Shown: positions 25,806 through 36,279, counted from the stretch's first letter. The stretch is 64,000 nt of DNA from Paenibacillus sp. VTT E-133291 (GCF_002264395.1 NZ_NFVA01000019.1:1-64000), one strand, 5' to 3'. Notes: a model not told the origin generated them from the sequence alone. Translations and numbers: made by a program.

Positions 25806-26888
25806 CTAACCCACCGTTTTAACTTTAATGTCACCTATAAAAGCACTTACGTTAATGCGGACTTTTTTGCCCGCTTCTTTATAATAAGGTGTTTTGCATT
25901 GCACACTGCTCATAAATCCACTACGTGATTGATCCAGTACTTCCATATCACCGATAAAAGAACTGCTGTTCACTGAGATCCCAAGATCCATATCATTCGG
26001 AATGTACACCTTGATATCGCCGATAAAAGCGGAAATATTAATCTTCGTCTCGCCATAAGCAATTTGTGCGTTCGTCAGATCCAAGACAGTATCACCTATA
26101 AACTGCGAGACATTCGTGTTCTTCAGTTGGAAATGCTCGCGCCCCATGTGGACATCCCCGATAAAAGCAGAGCGATTGGTCGACTCCTTGCTACCCTTTA
26201 CCTCATGGAACTCCTCATGCCATTCCCCATGTCTTCTAGCGTGACGCTCATGACGTTCCTGACGTCTGCGCTCATGGCGCTCCTGTTTCTCCTGCCAACG
26301 TGATTCTGCGGTGGATTTATAAGCTCCCGTTTCGTCCTCGTCGTCTTCTTCATCTTTTTGAAGATTGATATTCCAGTCTCGCTGACCAGAAGGTTTGCCG
26401 AATTTCTGCTCGAATTGTTCATCTAATGTGGAATCCAGCGGCTTTGGCGGTTCTACATCCAGTGAGCTTTTTCCTGGAGGAAAGTAATCAGGTGGTGATG
26501 GTGGAGCAGGCGGCACCGGTGGTACAGAACCTGAACCTCGTGGTTTGAAAATTACATAAAGACCGCCGCCAATCAACATGATTGGAATAAACATTTTGAA
26601 AAAATCCCCGGCTGAGATATCGAACCAGTCCAAATTTCGTCCGAGGAAGAACACTCCGATCGCCAGAAAGAATAAACCGCCGATAGGTGAAGATCCACCT
26701 TTTTGATGTTCGTCGCCCGTACCCAGAAGTTGCTTCATCCCCATGAGGATCAAAATAACAGGCCAATAATTTGAGATCAAATAACCTAAGCTAAAATCGG
26801 TGTAACCCAATTGTCTAAGTAGAAACATGGCTCCAATCCCTATCAGGATCAAGCCGCCAAAAATCTGACTTGTGAACCTTCTTTTCAT
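25806..26888 (-). CDS. liaF: LiaF-like negative regulator with charged His/Arg-rich linker
   Basis: 360 residues. Four hydrophobic segments in the first 110 residues are followed by a Pro-rich linker (PPVPPAPPSPPDYFPP). A very charged stretch near residues 195-225 (ERHERRRQERHERHARRHG) is unusual. The C-terminal LiaF domain contains five copies of an (S/Q)xFIGD beta-helix motif. In Bacillus LiaF keeps LiaS inactive until the wall is stressed. First gene of the operon; AGGGG ribosome site. The His/Arg/Glu cluster could bind metal, nucleic acid or phospholipid (inference). Confidence 0.9.
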   Translation of the reverse strand: MKRRFTSQIFGGLILIGIGAMFLLRQLGYTDFSLGYLISNYWPVILILMGMKQLLGTGDEHQKGGSSPIGGLFFLAIGVFFLGRNLDWFDISAGDFFKMFIPIMLIGGGLYVIFKPRGSGSVPPVPPAPPSPPDYFPPGKSSLDVEPPKPLDSTLDEQFEQKFGKPSGQRDWNINLQKDEEDDEDETGAYKSTAESRWQEKQERHERRRQERHERHARRHGEWHEEFHEVKGSKESTNRSAFIGDVHMGREHFQLKNTNVSQFIGDTVLDLTNAQIAYGETKINISAFIGDIKVYIPNDMDLGISVNSSSFIGDMEVLDQSRSGFMSSVQCKTPYYKEAGKKVRINVSAFIGDIKVKTVG

Positions 26889-27050
26889 ATTCCATTTCCC
26901 CTTTAAATTAGTGGAACGCTCTCTTCTTCAATCTTATAGCCTTAGTCTACAGGAAGGAAGCACTCATAAACAGCGGCGAGAGAAGGAACTTCCACTCAGT
27001 CTCTAGACGGAGACGATTGGGATATTATTCTATATAGTACTATAAATATG

Positions 27051-27097
27051 AAAAAAGACCGTCCCTCAGTTATAAACTGATCTGGGACAGTCTCTTT
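27051..27097 (-). terminator. Terminator of the SASP-like gene
   Basis: On the minus strand AGACTGTCCC...TCAGT pairs with ACTGA...GGGACGGTCT, followed by six T, about 30 bp past the small ORF. Confidence 0.8.
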
Positions 27098-27126
27098 ATT
27101 CAACAGTCTTCTGCTTCAGAAGCGCA

Positions 27127-27270
27127 TTATTGTTGCGGTTTCTGAGCTGGTTTAGAAGTATTTCCACTTTGCTTAGTAGCGCCGTCATTTTCAACAGCAA
27201 ACTCAGCATTGTATTTTTCATTCGGTGTTTTGTAATTTTCTTGAACTTTAGATTTTTTATTATTAGCCAC
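27127..27270 (-). CDS. Small acid-soluble spore protein-like, 47 residues
   Basis: A short ORF starts at GTG 27270 after a strong GGGAGGTGAATTCC ribosome site. It is rich in Asn, Lys and Gln with no hydrophobic core, and contains KYNAEFAVENDGATKQ, reminiscent of the (Y/F)xxEFAxE segment of gamma-type and SspO-like spore proteins. It has its own terminator. The spore role is a guess from composition and motif; the expected sigma-G promoter was not clearly found. Confidence 0.55.
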   Translation of the reverse strand: MANNKKSKVQENYKTPNEKYNAEFAVENDGATKQSGNTSKPAQKPQQ

Positions 27271-27446
27271 GGAATTCACCTCCCTTATCCCTTATGCAGC
27301 ATAGATAATGCTTACTAAGAGAACATCTCGGATGAGGCTAATGCTCTGCCCCAGTCCGTATTATGGCAAGGTGATGTCACTATTATGCATGACCAAGTGA
27401 AGTTAAGTTCAATCCACCAAATTCATTGAAGTTTAACCGCTATATC

Positions 27447-28292
27447 TTAAATGGATTCTTCCAGCAGGGATTGCGGTACAGCATTATAGGTCTCAATCGC
27501 CTGAGTAAGCTTCTTCAGCATCACTTCTGTACATGTACCGTTTCCTCGCTTAATGAGCTGAACTACAACTGATTTTTTGCCCCATTCCTTATATACCTGC
27601 TTCGTAGTAGCAAAATACAAATCAATCTTCCGCCCTTTAATGGCAGATCCTGTATCAGCAACGATGCCGTATCCATAACCTGGTATATAAAGTATACTCC
27701 CTAACGGGATTACCTTAGGGTCAGCAGCAATGGTCGAGACTGTATTCTTATCTCTACGTACTTTCACACCTGAATAGGTGATTCCGTATTCGGGATGTTT
27801 AGACGTTTTACCCGTAGATTCATAACCCGCAGTATAACCCGTCGCCATCACCTTCATTGAAGTGATGATCTGATCAGGAGCTGGTGCAGCTACAGGAACA
27901 GAATTCGGCGATTTTGAAGAGCCTTTGCCCCCACTCCCTTTGGTAATCGGAGCTTTAGTGCTCTGTGGTGACTTTGTAGCTTCTGGTTTATTTTTTGTTG
28001 TCGCAGGAACGATTGGTATACTGGAATGCGGCTCATTTGAGAACAAAGTAGCACGGCCAGTGGTGAGAATAGCTTGCTGTTCTTTGGTTCTCATAGAAAC
28101 AACATTTGCCTGAGTATGCTGCAACTCGCTCGTTGGTAATTTGCTAATATCTGTGTGCTGTAACGTGTCTTCTGTCCCATTGGCCACAACCGCTTGATGC
28201 TTGGATTCAGGAATAATACCCGCAGCAGTCAGCAGTAGGACTATTGTGACGAAAAGACACCAAAACCTCTGAAATATACCCATTTTGTTCAT
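27447..28292 (-). CDS. Secreted 3D-domain (MltA-like) cell-wall protein
   Basis: 281 residues from ATG 28292, which follows GGGGGAGG with 8-nt spacing. N-terminal signal sequence ([21 protein letters not shown]), then a Ser/Thr/Lys/Pro-rich linker of about 90 residues. A 3D domain follows from about residue 160: [52 protein letters not shown], with the three aspartates that name it. Relatives (YocH, YabE, YuiC, Rpf-like proteins) remodel peptidoglycan. No LysM or G5 domain is present, so wall anchoring presumably comes from the basic linker. Confidence 0.88.
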   Translation of the reverse strand: MNKMGIFQRFWCLFVTIVLLLTAAGIIPESKHQAVVANGTEDTLQHTDISKLPTSELQHTQANVVSMRTKEQQAILTTGRATLFSNEPHSSIPIVPATTKNKPEATKSPQSTKAPITKGSGGKGSSKSPNSVPVAAPAPDQIITSMKVMATGYTAGYESTGKTSKHPEYGITYSGVKVRRDKNTVSTIAADPKVIPLGSILYIPGYGYGIVADTGSAIKGRKIDLYFATTKQVYKEWGKKSVVVQLIKRGNGTCTEVMLKKLTQAIETYNAVPQSLLEESI

Positions 28293-28428
28293 GTGATAAA
28301 CCTCCCCCTTATTAGCGAAGGTTTCCCGATTCACAAAATTTTATACATGAGGATCCATTTCCAGATCCTCATGGGCATATGACAGAGGTCATTATTAACG
28401 TGCTTTTAGTGTGAATGATTTCAAGTCA

Positions 28429-30366
28429 TTAGGAGATTACACGGTCTGCAATTTCCTGAGACAGCAGCTCAATGACTTCTTGAAGCGGCTTAGCTCCAAT
28501 ATCGCCTTCCCCACGTTTGCGGATGGAAACTGTCTGAGCATTCATTTCATTCTCGCCGACTACGAACATGTATGGCAGCTTCTCCAGCTGTGCTTCACGG
28601 ATCTTATAACCCAGCTTCTCATTGCGCAGATCTGGCTCAGCAGAGATCCCACGACGGCGCAGCTTGTCCGTAACTTCCTTAGCATAATCGTCGAAGGCAG
28701 TGGATACTGGAATAACTTTAACTTGCTGTGGAGACAACCAAAGCGGCAGTGATCCCGCAAAGTTCTCTAACAAGAAAGCAACAAAGCGCTCCATAGTCCC
28801 TAAAATACCACGGTGCAGAACGACTGGACGGTGTTTCTGACCATCGTCGCCGATATATTCAAGTTCAAAGCGTTCAGGCAGCAAGAAGTCGATCTGTACA
28901 GTGGAGAGCGTTTCTTCTTTGCCTAATACAGTCTTAATCTGAACATCCAGCTTTGGACCGTAGAAGGCAGCTTCGCCTTCTGCTTCGTAGAATGGAAGAC
29001 CAGCTTCTTCTACAACTTCACGCAGCATTCGCTGTGCAGTTTCCCACATTTCGTCATTCGCGTAATATTTCTCAGTATCCTTAGGATCACGATACGACAA
29101 CCGGAAACGGTAGTCATTAATACCAAAGTCACTGTAAACCTGTTTAATCAACTCGATTACACGAATAAACTCGCCTTTAATTTGGTCCAGACGGCAGAAA
29201 ATATGGGAGTCATTAAGAGTCATCGAACGTACACGGTGTAAGCCAGTCAATGCGCCTGACATTTCATAACGGTGCTGGATACCAAGCTCAGCAATACGGA
29301 TCGGCAGATCGCGGTAGCTGTGCATCGAGCTCTTATAAATCATCATGTGATGCGGGCAGTTCATTGGACGAAGAACAAACTCTTCATTATCAATAGTCAT
29401 TTTAGGGAACATGTCCTCTTGATAGTGCTCCCAGTGTCCAGAAGTTTTATATAGTTCAACATTACCGAGAACCGGAGTATATACATGCTGGTATCCTAGA
29501 CTTGCTTCCAAATCCACAATGTAACGTTCCAGAATACTGCGCAGTTTAGCACCCTTAGGCAGCCAGATCGGCAAGCCTTGACCTACCAATTGATTAAATG
29601 TAAAGATTTCAAGCTCTTTACCCAGCTTACGGTGGTCGCGTTTCTTCGCTTCTTCAAGCAGACGAAGATGCTCATCGAGCTGTGCTTTTTTGATCCAAGC
29701 TGTCCCGTATACGCGCTGAAGCATTTTATTCTTGCTATCGCCGCGCCAGTAAGCACCAGCTACATTCATCAATTTAAAGACTTTGATCTTAGAAGTTGAC
29801 GGTAAGTGTGGTCCACGGCACAAGTCGAAGAATTCGCCTTGTTCATAGATCGAAATTACACTATCTTCAGGCAATGCTTCGATTAGTTCAAGTTTGTAAG
29901 GATCACCTAGCTCACCGAATATTTGGAGCGCTTCCTTACGGCTAACTTCCTTACGTACAATTGGAAGGTTCTCAGAGATAATGCGATCCATTTCTTTTTC
30001 AATCTTTAGCAGATCCTCAGGATTAAGCGGATGTTCCAAATCCATATCGTAGTAGAAGCCATCTTCGATAACTGGACCTACACCAAGCTTAACTTCCTTT
30101 GTTCCATACAAACGTCTTACAGCTTGTGCCATCAAGTGGGCAGTACTGTGACGCATAACTTCCAAGCCTTCTGGTGAATCCAAAGTTACGATTTCTATCA
30201 AAGCGCCTTCCTCAAGCGGAGTGGACAGATCCACGACAATACCATTCAATTTCCCTGCCACCGCATTCTTGCGAAGTCCACTACTAATAGAAGCCGCTAC
30301 ATCATCAATATTACTACCTTCTGCGTATTCCCGAACAGAGCCGTCCGGAAGTTTAATACTTACCAT
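28429..30366 (-). CDS. thrS: Threonyl-tRNA synthetase
   Basis: 645 residues from ATG 30366 (AAGGAGGAAATTAAA upstream). Domains: N-terminal TGS ([14 protein letters not shown]), editing domain with the [11 protein letters not shown] and SxxCRGPH motifs, class II catalytic core ([12 protein letters not shown] with the zinc-binding Cys and His, and [35 protein letters not shown]), and C-terminal anticodon-binding domain. It charges tRNA-Thr and is controlled by the T-box leader upstream. Confidence 0.97.
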   Translation of the reverse strand: MVSIKLPDGSVREYAEGSNIDDVAASISSGLRKNAVAGKLNGIVVDLSTPLEEGALIEIVTLDSPEGLEVMRHSTAHLMAQAVRRLYGTKEVKLGVGPVIEDGFYYDMDLEHPLNPEDLLKIEKEMDRIISENLPIVRKEVSRKEALQIFGELGDPYKLELIEALPEDSVISIYEQGEFFDLCRGPHLPSTSKIKVFKLMNVAGAYWRGDSKNKMLQRVYGTAWIKKAQLDEHLRLLEEAKKRDHRKLGKELEIFTFNQLVGQGLPIWLPKGAKLRSILERYIVDLEASLGYQHVYTPVLGNVELYKTSGHWEHYQEDMFPKMTIDNEEFVLRPMNCPHHMMIYKSSMHSYRDLPIRIAELGIQHRYEMSGALTGLHRVRSMTLNDSHIFCRLDQIKGEFIRVIELIKQVYSDFGINDYRFRLSYRDPKDTEKYYANDEMWETAQRMLREVVEEAGLPFYEAEGEAAFYGPKLDVQIKTVLGKEETLSTVQIDFLLPERFELEYIGDDGQKHRPVVLHRGILGTMERFVAFLLENFAGSLPLWLSPQQVKVIPVSTAFDDYAKEVTDKLRRRGISAEPDLRNEKLGYKIREAQLEKLPYMFVVGENEMNAQTVSIRKRGEGDIGAKPLQEVIELLSQEIADRVIS

Positions 30367-30440
30367 TTTAATTTCCTCCTTCATTTCCTTAAGCCAAACA
30401 ACAATTTTAAATTTTTCGAAACGGAAATATCCACGCATAC

Positions 30441-30720
30441 AAAAAACGCCCGTCCCGCAAAGGGACGAGCGATTGCACCCGTGGTTCCACCCAAATTCGA
30501 TTCTCTCAATCCGCTCTTAAAGCAGAATCGAGTCAGAATCCTTCGTAAGCATGGAATAACGACCATGAACCGGCGGTTCTTACTATCCCATTTCAGGGAA
30601 TTCATAACCGCAGCTACAAAGGGGTAAATCGATAGTAGGATACCGGAGGAAATTACAGCCCATGTTCCCTCTCTCTGATACGGTCCAGAACAATCCATTC
30701 ATATCTTTGTCAAAGCTGTT
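30441..30720 (-). promoter_or_regulatory. T-box leader of thrS
   Basis: The untranslated leader carries the hallmark T-box GGGTGGAACCACGGGTGC (30475-30492). It is followed by the terminator CGTCCC-TTTG-CGGGACG and six T (30441-30471). A long structured stem region extends upstream to about 30720. Uncharged tRNA-Thr would stabilise the antiterminator and allow thrS transcription. A threonine (ACC) specifier triplet is present in the stem I region, but its exact loop was not folded here. Confidence 0.9.
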
Positions 30721-30864
30721 AACGTGAATTATGGAGTAATTATAAATCTGTCCTCTCTGACAGTCAAGTCTGTAGAGGGGGCAAAATTTTGTAAACCGCA
30801 GAAACAGTCACCTACACAGACAGTTCTACATCCAGGCAACTGCGCTAGAACTGTCCTTAACAGG

Positions 30865-31035
30865 CTACTCTTCTCGGCGTTTCCTTTCAGGTAAGCGGCC
30901 TGCACGTTTCAAAGACTCACGCAGCAAGTATTCGATATGTCCGTTTACACTGCGAAATTCCTCTCCCGCCCAACGTTCCAACGCCTCATGCAGATCCGGA
31001 TCGATCCGCAATGGAAAGCTTTTCTTGGCCGCCAT
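30865..31035 (-). CDS. Ribbon-helix-helix (Arc/HicB-like) small DNA-binding protein
   Basis: 56 residues from ATG 31035. The N-terminal strand [20 protein letters not shown] and helix [20 protein letters not shown] match the ribbon-helix-helix fold, with a basic C-terminal tail. It begins 11 bp after the SPFH gene's stop codon, so both are cotranscribed. A likely autorepressor; no partner toxin is seen. Confidence 0.8.
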   Translation of the reverse strand: MAAKKSFPLRIDPDLHEALERWAGEEFRSVNGHIEYLLRESLKRAGRLPERKRREE

Positions 31036-31046
31036 GATGCACCGCC

Positions 31047-31889
31047 TTAATACAACGAGCCGGCGTTAATGACCGGACTCGCTCCGCGCTCCGACACGAT
31101 CGCCACCATCAGATTATTGATCATGGCCGCTTTACGTTCTTCGTCAAGCTCCACTACACCACTCTCTTTAAGCTGTTTAATTGCCATATCGACCATGCCA
31201 ACTGCACCTTCAACAATAATTTGACGAGCAGATAGAATGGCAGAAGCTTGCTGCCGCTGCAACATGGTGCTGGCGATTTCTGTTGAATAAGCCAAATGTG
31301 TAAGCCGGGCTTCAATGACTTCTACGCCAGATAAGGACAAGCGCTCTTGAAGCTCAGTCGCTAACTCTTTAGCAATTTCATCTGCATTGGCACGCAGGGA
31401 CATCCCAGATTCATTGAAGTTATCATAAGGGTATTTGCTGGCTACATGACGCAGCGCCGTTTCACTCTGAATCTCTACGAAAGCCATGTATTTATCTACA
31501 TCAAAGAGGGCTTTAGCGGAGTTAATCACCTTGAAGACGATTACTGCAGCAATTTCAATCGGATTACCTTCGACATCATTGACCTTAAGCTTCACACTGT
31601 TAAAGTTACGAACGCGTAGGGAAACCGTCTTACGAACGCTGAACGGAATGACTGCAAACAATCCACTCGTTGCGATAGTCCCAATATATTTACCAAAAAA
31701 GGTAACTACAACTGACTTATTAGGTTGTACAACCGTAATACTTGTACTTAACACTACCGCTACAACGAATAGAATGACCGATACTGCGACATACTCCTGA
31801 ACAGCACCGTAAATTCCACCCCCCAAACAAACTGCAATCAATGCAATAACCCAAAATCCGCTGATAGGACGAAGCGTTTTCTCCTTCAT
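31047..31889 (-). CDS. SPFH/Band 7-domain membrane protein
   Basis: 280 residues from ATG 31889 (GGGGGTG upstream). Two N-terminal hydrophobic segments ([20 protein letters not shown] and [18 protein letters not shown]) are followed by the SPFH domain: [54 protein letters not shown]-terminal helical oligomerisation segment follows, with [24 protein letters not shown]. The family organises membrane microdomains or controls membrane proteases. Paired with the ribbon-helix-helix gene downstream. Confidence 0.9.
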   Translation of the reverse strand: MKEKTLRPISGFWVIALIAVCLGGGIYGAVQEYVAVSVILFVVAVVLSTSITVVQPNKSVVVTFFGKYIGTIATSGLFAVIPFSVRKTVSLRVRNFNSVKLKVNDVEGNPIEIAAVIVFKVINSAKALFDVDKYMAFVEIQSETALRHVASKYPYDNFNESGMSLRANADEIAKELATELQERLSLSGVEVIEARLTHLAYSTEIASTMLQRQQASAILSARQIIVEGAVGMVDMAIKQLKESGVVELDEERKAAMINNLMVAIVSERGASPVINAGSLY

Positions 31890-32189
31890 AAAAAGCACCC
31901 CCATAAGATATTCTTTTGATATGATTATGATATCACTTTTGGATAATAATGTGTATACAGAAATGTAATAATATAATGAATTTATGTTCACAGATCCCTA
32001 ACCTTCATTTTCAAGGCGTACCCAACACCAAGCTTCGATTGCGTAGAAGACATAACTAGGGAAGATTCAGCCATGTTCTGCAATGAGGCTGGCTAACGAT
32101 CTAAATCTTAACCTTACAAAAAAAACGCTTGCTGCTCAATCATCCACTAAACGGATTAACGAGCAACAAGCGTTAAATTGATTTATATA
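31890..32189. other. 300-bp intergenic region upstream of the SPFH gene
   Basis: No gene is visible. It holds the mqnC terminator (32118-32174) and, near the SPFH promoter zone, a direct repeat TGATAT at 31917-31922 and 31928-31933. Those copies are spaced 11 bp, one helical turn, as expected for ribbon-helix-helix operator half-sites. Confidence 0.4.
32118..32174 (-). terminator. mqnC terminator
   Basis: AACGCTTGTTGCTC pairs with GAGCAGCAAGCGTT (one mismatch) around a short internal stem, followed by eight T on the minus strand. Confidence 0.85.
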
Positions 32190-33326
32190 TTAGTTCTGCA
32201 TGATGAAATCATTAGCAATTTTCGCATTCGGGTCATCGAACACGCGCAGAATATCGTAGCGTGTATTCCGCTGTGCCGGGATTTTGCCTGCTTCGCGGAT
32301 CAATTGAGTAATTGACTCGATGTTGACCTTGTAGGTCGCACCCGCGGAAGATACTACGTTTTCTTCAATCATTGTACTGCCGAAATCGTTGCAGCCATAT
32401 TGAAGGGAAAGCTTGCCGACCTCTGGTCCCATTGTTACCCAAGAGGATTGGAAGTTCTTAATGTTGTCTAGAACAAGGCGACTAATGGCTACCGTCTTCA
32501 GGTATTCGTCAGGCGTTTGTCTATCCAGCTTCAGGTTGGTATTGTCCGGTTGGAATGTCCAAGAGATAAAGGCCAAGAAACCCTCTGAATCGTATTTGTT
32601 GGCAATACACTCGTCCTGAGCCTCACGCACACGAAGTAAGTGCAGTGCCCGTTCTTCCATACTCTCACCAAGTCCAATGACCATCGTAGCTGTCGTATTC
32701 ATACCGATCTTATGCGCTGTCTGCATTACGTCCATCCACTCGCGCCATGAGCCTTTAAGTCGGCTGATCTTGCGGCGTGTACGATCATCGAGAATTTCCG
32801 CTCCCCCACCTGGTAATGAATCCAGGCCAGCAGCATGGATTTCACGCACAACTTCTTCGAGCGATAATCCAGATACTTCTTTCATCTTCATAATCTCAGC
32901 AGGAGAGAAGGAATGCATTGTAATCTCAGGAAAACGTTGCTTAATTCCGCGAAGTATATCGGTATAATAGCTGAAAGGAAGATTTGGGTTCGTACCGCCT
33001 TGCATCAGTATTTCTGTACCATTTACAGCGATAGTCTCAGCAATTTTTTGGTAAATCGTCTCATCCGGCAGTACATATCCCTCATCAGAGCCCGGTCTGC
33101 GATAAAATGCGCAGAAACGACAGTAGACATCACATACATTCGTATAGTTAATATTACGACCAATTACAAACGTGGCCATCGGGTCTGGATGCCAGCGTTC
33201 CATTATGGTGTTTGCAGCTGCACCCATTTTCTCAATTTCGTTGCTCTCGAACAGTCGGATGGTATCTTCCAATTGAAGACGTTCACCCCGTAGGGCTTTG
33301 TCCAAAATAAGATCTATCGCACTCAT
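32190..33326 (-). CDS. mqnC: Cyclic dehypoxanthinyl futalosine synthase (radical SAM)
   Basis: 378 residues from ATG 33326; GGAGG lies 9 nt upstream, whereas it abuts the ATG at 33335. The radical SAM cluster motif is CDVYCRFC in NINYTNVCDVYCRFCAFYR. Other family segments are LMQGGTNPNLPFSYY, MHSFSPAEI, GLDSLPGGGAEIL and FISWTFQPDNT. It cyclises dehypoxanthine futalosine in the alternative (futalosine) menaquinone pathway. No other mqn genes are in the window. Confidence 0.95.
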   Translation of the reverse strand: MSAIDLILDKALRGERLQLEDTIRLFESNEIEKMGAAANTIMERWHPDPMATFVIGRNINYTNVCDVYCRFCAFYRRPGSDEGYVLPDETIYQKIAETIAVNGTEILMQGGTNPNLPFSYYTDILRGIKQRFPEITMHSFSPAEIMKMKEVSGLSLEEVVREIHAAGLDSLPGGGAEILDDRTRRKISRLKGSWREWMDVMQTAHKIGMNTTATMVIGLGESMEERALHLLRVREAQDECIANKYDSEGFLAFISWTFQPDNTNLKLDRQTPDEYLKTVAISRLVLDNIKNFQSSWVTMGPEVGKLSLQYGCNDFGSTMIEENVVSSAGATYKVNIESITQLIREAGKIPAQRNTRYDILRVFDDPNAKIANDFIMQN

Positions 33327-33514
33327 CGTTCGCATCCTCCTTCTAAACCCTTAGGGGTATGATAGAATCACAAAATTACAGGAAGAAAAAACGTTGTCTC
33401 TTTTTCAAGATGACAACCCTTTCTCATACAATTGAACAGTTCATTTCCTCATCGTATCACAATCTGAACAGCTTGAAAAATGCTTTTACATTCTTCGCAA
33501 ATTCCCATCCAGAA

Positions 33515-33544
33515 GAAAAGCAGCATCGCACTTAGCGATACTGC
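33515..33544 (-). terminator. Terminator of the metA-metI operon
   Basis: GCAGTATCGC pairs with GCGATGCTGC around a 5-nt loop, followed by TTTTCTTC, about 50 bp past the metI stop codon. Confidence 0.75.
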
Positions 33545-33593
33545 TAGTTATACTCTATTTTTCCACTAACACTTGAGTGAACATCTCTTGCTG

Positions 33594-34766
33594 TTACTCG
33601 GGGTCAATTTCTGTCTTAGCAGCTTCCAGGGCGTGGCCAAGATCAGCAATCAAATCCTCTGCATGTTCAATACCGACGGAGAAACGCAGCAATCGGTCAT
33701 CTACCCCCACAGCATTTCGAATCTCCACTGGAATATCAGCATGCGTTTGTACAGCCGGATAAGTCATAAGTGACTCTACGCCGCCAAGGCTCTCTGCGAA
33801 TGCAATCAGACGAATATGACGAAGAAGCGGCTCCACGTATCTGGCATCTTTTAATTTGAAAGAAAAAATACCGGTATTGCCTGAAGATTGGCGATTCTGG
33901 ATTTCATGTCCTGGATGATCCGGCAATCCTGGATGGAACACTTCCGCAACCGCTGGATGCTCTAATAAGTATCGAGCAATCGCTAGTGCATTGCTCTCAT
34001 GACGCTCCATACGCAGCGCCAATGTCTTCAAGCCTCTCATCAACTGATAACTGTCTGTTGGTCCAAGTACAGCTCCAATAGAGTTATGTAGAATAGCTAT
34101 TTCAGCTGATAATTCTACACCCTTGGATACAATTAGGCCTGCCAGTACATCATTATGACCACCCAAATACTTAGTAGCGCTATGAACTACAATATCCGCA
34201 CCTAATTCTATAGGCCGTTGGAAGAATGGAGTCAGCAGGGTATTATCTACAATGCTAAGTAACCCATGGTGACGTGCCCAAGTGCATACAGCTTCAATAT
34301 CCGTGATCATCATAAGTGGATTCGTTGGCGTTTCAATAAATACAGCTTTCGTATTTGGACGACGTGAAGCTTCCAGTGCATCCAAATCATTCGTGTCTAC
34401 ATAAGAAGCAGTGATTCCAAACTTGGACATAATCCGTTCCAACAAACGATAGGTACCGCCGTAAAGATCCAGCGAAACGATCAAATGGTCGCCTTGAGCG
34501 AACAAGGTAAGCACCGTTTGTATCGCTGCCATCCCTGAGCTACAAGCAAATCCTGCATCTCCAGATTCCAGTTCCGCAGCTGCATTCTCAAGTACTGAAC
34601 GGGTCGGACTCTTGGTGCGGCTATAATCAAACCCTGTGCTCTGACCGAGTTTTGGATGACGAAATGCCGTTGCATTATAAATTGGAAAATTAATTGCTCC
34701 AGTGGCTGGATCTTCTTGAGAACCTATTTGAGCCAGTCTACTTTCAATCCTAAGTTTGTCATCCAT
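33594..34766 (-). CDS. metI: Cystathionine gamma-synthase / O-acetylhomoserine thiol-lyase
   Basis: 390 residues of the Cys/Met-metabolism PLP family: FDYSRTKSPTRSVLENAAAELE, SSGMAAIQTVL, IETPTNPLMMITDI, DNTLLTPFFQRPIELGADIVVHSATKYLGGHND (PLP lysine), and the C-terminal ESLGGVESLMTYPA. It replaces the acetyl group of O-acetylhomoserine with cysteine or sulfide. It lies 36 bp after metA under the same S-box, so both respond to AdoMet. Whether cysteine or sulfide is the main substrate cannot be read from sequence. Confidence 0.92.
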   Translation of the reverse strand: MDDKLRIESRLAQIGSQEDPATGAINFPIYNATAFRHPKLGQSTGFDYSRTKSPTRSVLENAAAELESGDAGFACSSGMAAIQTVLTLFAQGDHLIVSLDLYGGTYRLLERIMSKFGITASYVDTNDLDALEASRRPNTKAVFIETPTNPLMMITDIEAVCTWARHHGLLSIVDNTLLTPFFQRPIELGADIVVHSATKYLGGHNDVLAGLIVSKGVELSAEIAILHNSIGAVLGPTDSYQLMRGLKTLALRMERHESNALAIARYLLEHPAVAEVFHPGLPDHPGHEIQNRQSSGNTGIFSFKLKDARYVEPLLRHIRLIAFAESLGGVESLMTYPAVQTHADIPVEIRNAVGVDDRLLRFSVGIEHAEDLIADLGHALEAAKTEIDPE

Positions 34767-34802
34767 GATTAATGCCTCCTAATTTATATTGTAGCGTTAT
34801 TA

Positions 34803-35723
34803 TTAATAAACAATCGGGTCGATATCATAAGGCGTTTCTTGATATACATAGTAATTGAGCCAGTTAGAGAATAATAAATTGGCATGCGCACGCCATACTG
34901 CTGGAGGTGTACGTTCTGGATCATCTTTAGGGAAGTAATGTTTCGGCAAAGCCATCTCCATCCCTCTAGACACATCACGGTCATATTCCCATTTCAAGGA
35001 TAGAGGATCATATTCGGAATGTCCGGTCACAAATATTTGTTTTCCGTCGTTTGTAGCCACTAGATACATACCAGCTTCTTCGGATTCCGCCAGAATCTGC
35101 AGATCTGGATTATTCTCAATATCTTCACGGGAGACATCGGTATGACGAGAGTGTGGTACATGGAACACCTCGTCAAAGCCGCGCAACAGTTTAATGTTAT
35201 TTTGATTAATCGTATGAGGGAAGACGCCAAAACATTTCTCAGGCAATGCCACTTTACGAACACCAAAATGATGATATAAGCCTGCCTGTGCCGCCCAACA
35301 AATATGCATAGTTGAAGTCACATTGTCCTTGCTCCATTCAAAAATCTCTTTCAGCTCTTCCCAATACGATACTTCCTCGAACTCCATTTGTTCTACAGGA
35401 GCACCTGTAACGATTAAACCATCCAAACGGCGGTGGCTGATCTCGTCAAAGGTTTTGTAAAAGCTCTTCAAATGTTCCGCAGAAGTATTCTTGGAAATAT
35501 GGGAACGCGGATGCAATAAAGTAACATCAACTTGTAGTGGCGAATTTCCAATTAAACGCAGCAATTGAGTCTCTGTCGTCTCTTTAGTCGGCATGAGGTT
35601 CAGAATAGCAATCCGTAGTGGACGGATATCCTGATGGAAAGCCTGACTTTCGTCCATCACAAAAATATTTTCTCCGGATAGTACTTCTTTCGCCGGTAAA
35701 CTGTCGGGAATTTTAATTGGCAT
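34803..35723 (-). CDS. metA: Homoserine O-acetyltransferase, MetA family
   Basis: 306 residues. Catalytic Cys142 in [18 protein letters not shown], with the base and dyad partners in FPHTI and the later VTGHSEYD segment. Glu111 in [13 protein letters not shown] marks acetyl-CoA specificity; succinyl-CoA enzymes such as that of E. coli have Gly there. It activates homoserine for methionine synthesis and is followed by metI, which uses O-acetylhomoserine, so the two agree. Controlled by the S-box leader. Confidence 0.95.
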   Translation of the reverse strand: MPIKIPDSLPAKEVLSGENIFVMDESQAFHQDIRPLRIAILNLMPTKETTETQLLRLIGNSPLQVDVTLLHPRSHISKNTSAEHLKSFYKTFDEISHRRLDGLIVTGAPVEQMEFEEVSYWEELKEIFEWSKDNVTSTMHICWAAQAGLYHHFGVRKVALPEKCFGVFPHTINQNNIKLLRGFDEVFHVPHSRHTDVSREDIENNPDLQILAESEEAGMYLVATNDGKQIFVTGHSEYDPLSLKWEYDRDVSRGMEMALPKHYFPKDDPERTPPAVWRAHANLLFSNWLNYYVYQETPYDIDPIVY

Positions 35724-35783
35724 TGTCTTTCCACTCCTTAGCTGAATTTAGTTGTTTTGCCGCACTGCGGCTTGCTGAACAAT

Positions 35784-35815
35784 AAAAAGACCTTCCTCGG
35801 AAATCGAGAAAGGTC
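35784..35815 (-). terminator. Terminator of the S-box riboswitch
   Basis: GACCTTTCTCG pairs with CGAGGAAGGTC around ATTTC, followed by five T. This is the expression platform that stops transcription when AdoMet is bound. Confidence 0.85.
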
Positions 35816-35834
35816 ATATCTACAGTCATATGCG

Positions 35835-35967
35835 CCTCTCTCATCTGCCAGAATATTCCTGAAGACGATTAGACGTCTGCAGAAATTCCGCAAGAATTAG
35901 CACCGTGCGTTTACACGCCGGTTGCCGGGTTTCATAGGGCTAGTCCCTCCACCTGCTCTTGATAAGA
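35835..35967 (-). promoter_or_regulatory. SAM-I (S-box) riboswitch upstream of metA
   Basis: On the minus strand the aptamer begins CTTATCAAGAG, then GGTGGAGGGACTAGCCCTATGAAACCCGGCAACC, split here as the core P1/P2 and P3 conserved segments. It continues CGGTGCTAATTC and closes with GATGAGAGAGG. The spacing to the terminator and to metA is typical. High AdoMet would switch the metA-metI operon off. Confidence 0.95.
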
Positions 35968-36150
35968 TTTAGCTGTATTCAATTAAATTACTTTAAAATT
36001 CACTTTAAATCATGAACCTCCTTTTCGTCAAGTCCATACAATGCTGAAGAAGCCTCAAAATCACAATAAATTTGCTTGAAAGAGGCATACTCCGTTGTTA
36101 TACTAGACAAGTATTTCATACCTGAACGAAAAGAAGAGGTGAGAAGAAGA

Positions 36151-36279
36151 ATGGAAGGCGACCCGAGCTCGCAAATATGTGTACAGAATGAGCAACCACA
36201 CAGGATAATCATCAGCTTGCCGGCGGCGGGAGCAGTTCTTCTTCATGCCCTCGAAACGTCATTTGGCCCTATGTATTGA
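36151..36279 (+). CDS. Possible 42-residue peptide, uncertain
   Basis: An ORF with ATG 36151 and a moderate GGTGAG ribosome site lies in the 0.64-kb gap between the S-box and corA. It encodes an acidic start (MEGDPSS), one Cys and a weakly hydrophobic middle (RIIISLPAAGAVLLHAL). No family is recognised and there is no clear promoter or terminator of its own. It may be spurious. Confidence 0.3.
   Translation: MEGDPSSQICVQNEQPHRIIISLPAAGAVLLHALETSFGPMY

Noticed and set aside
36076..36150. Longer 67-residue version of the small ORF upstream of corA
   Set aside because: No ribosome site at the upstream ATG, and the added part reads through an AT-rich promoter-like region.
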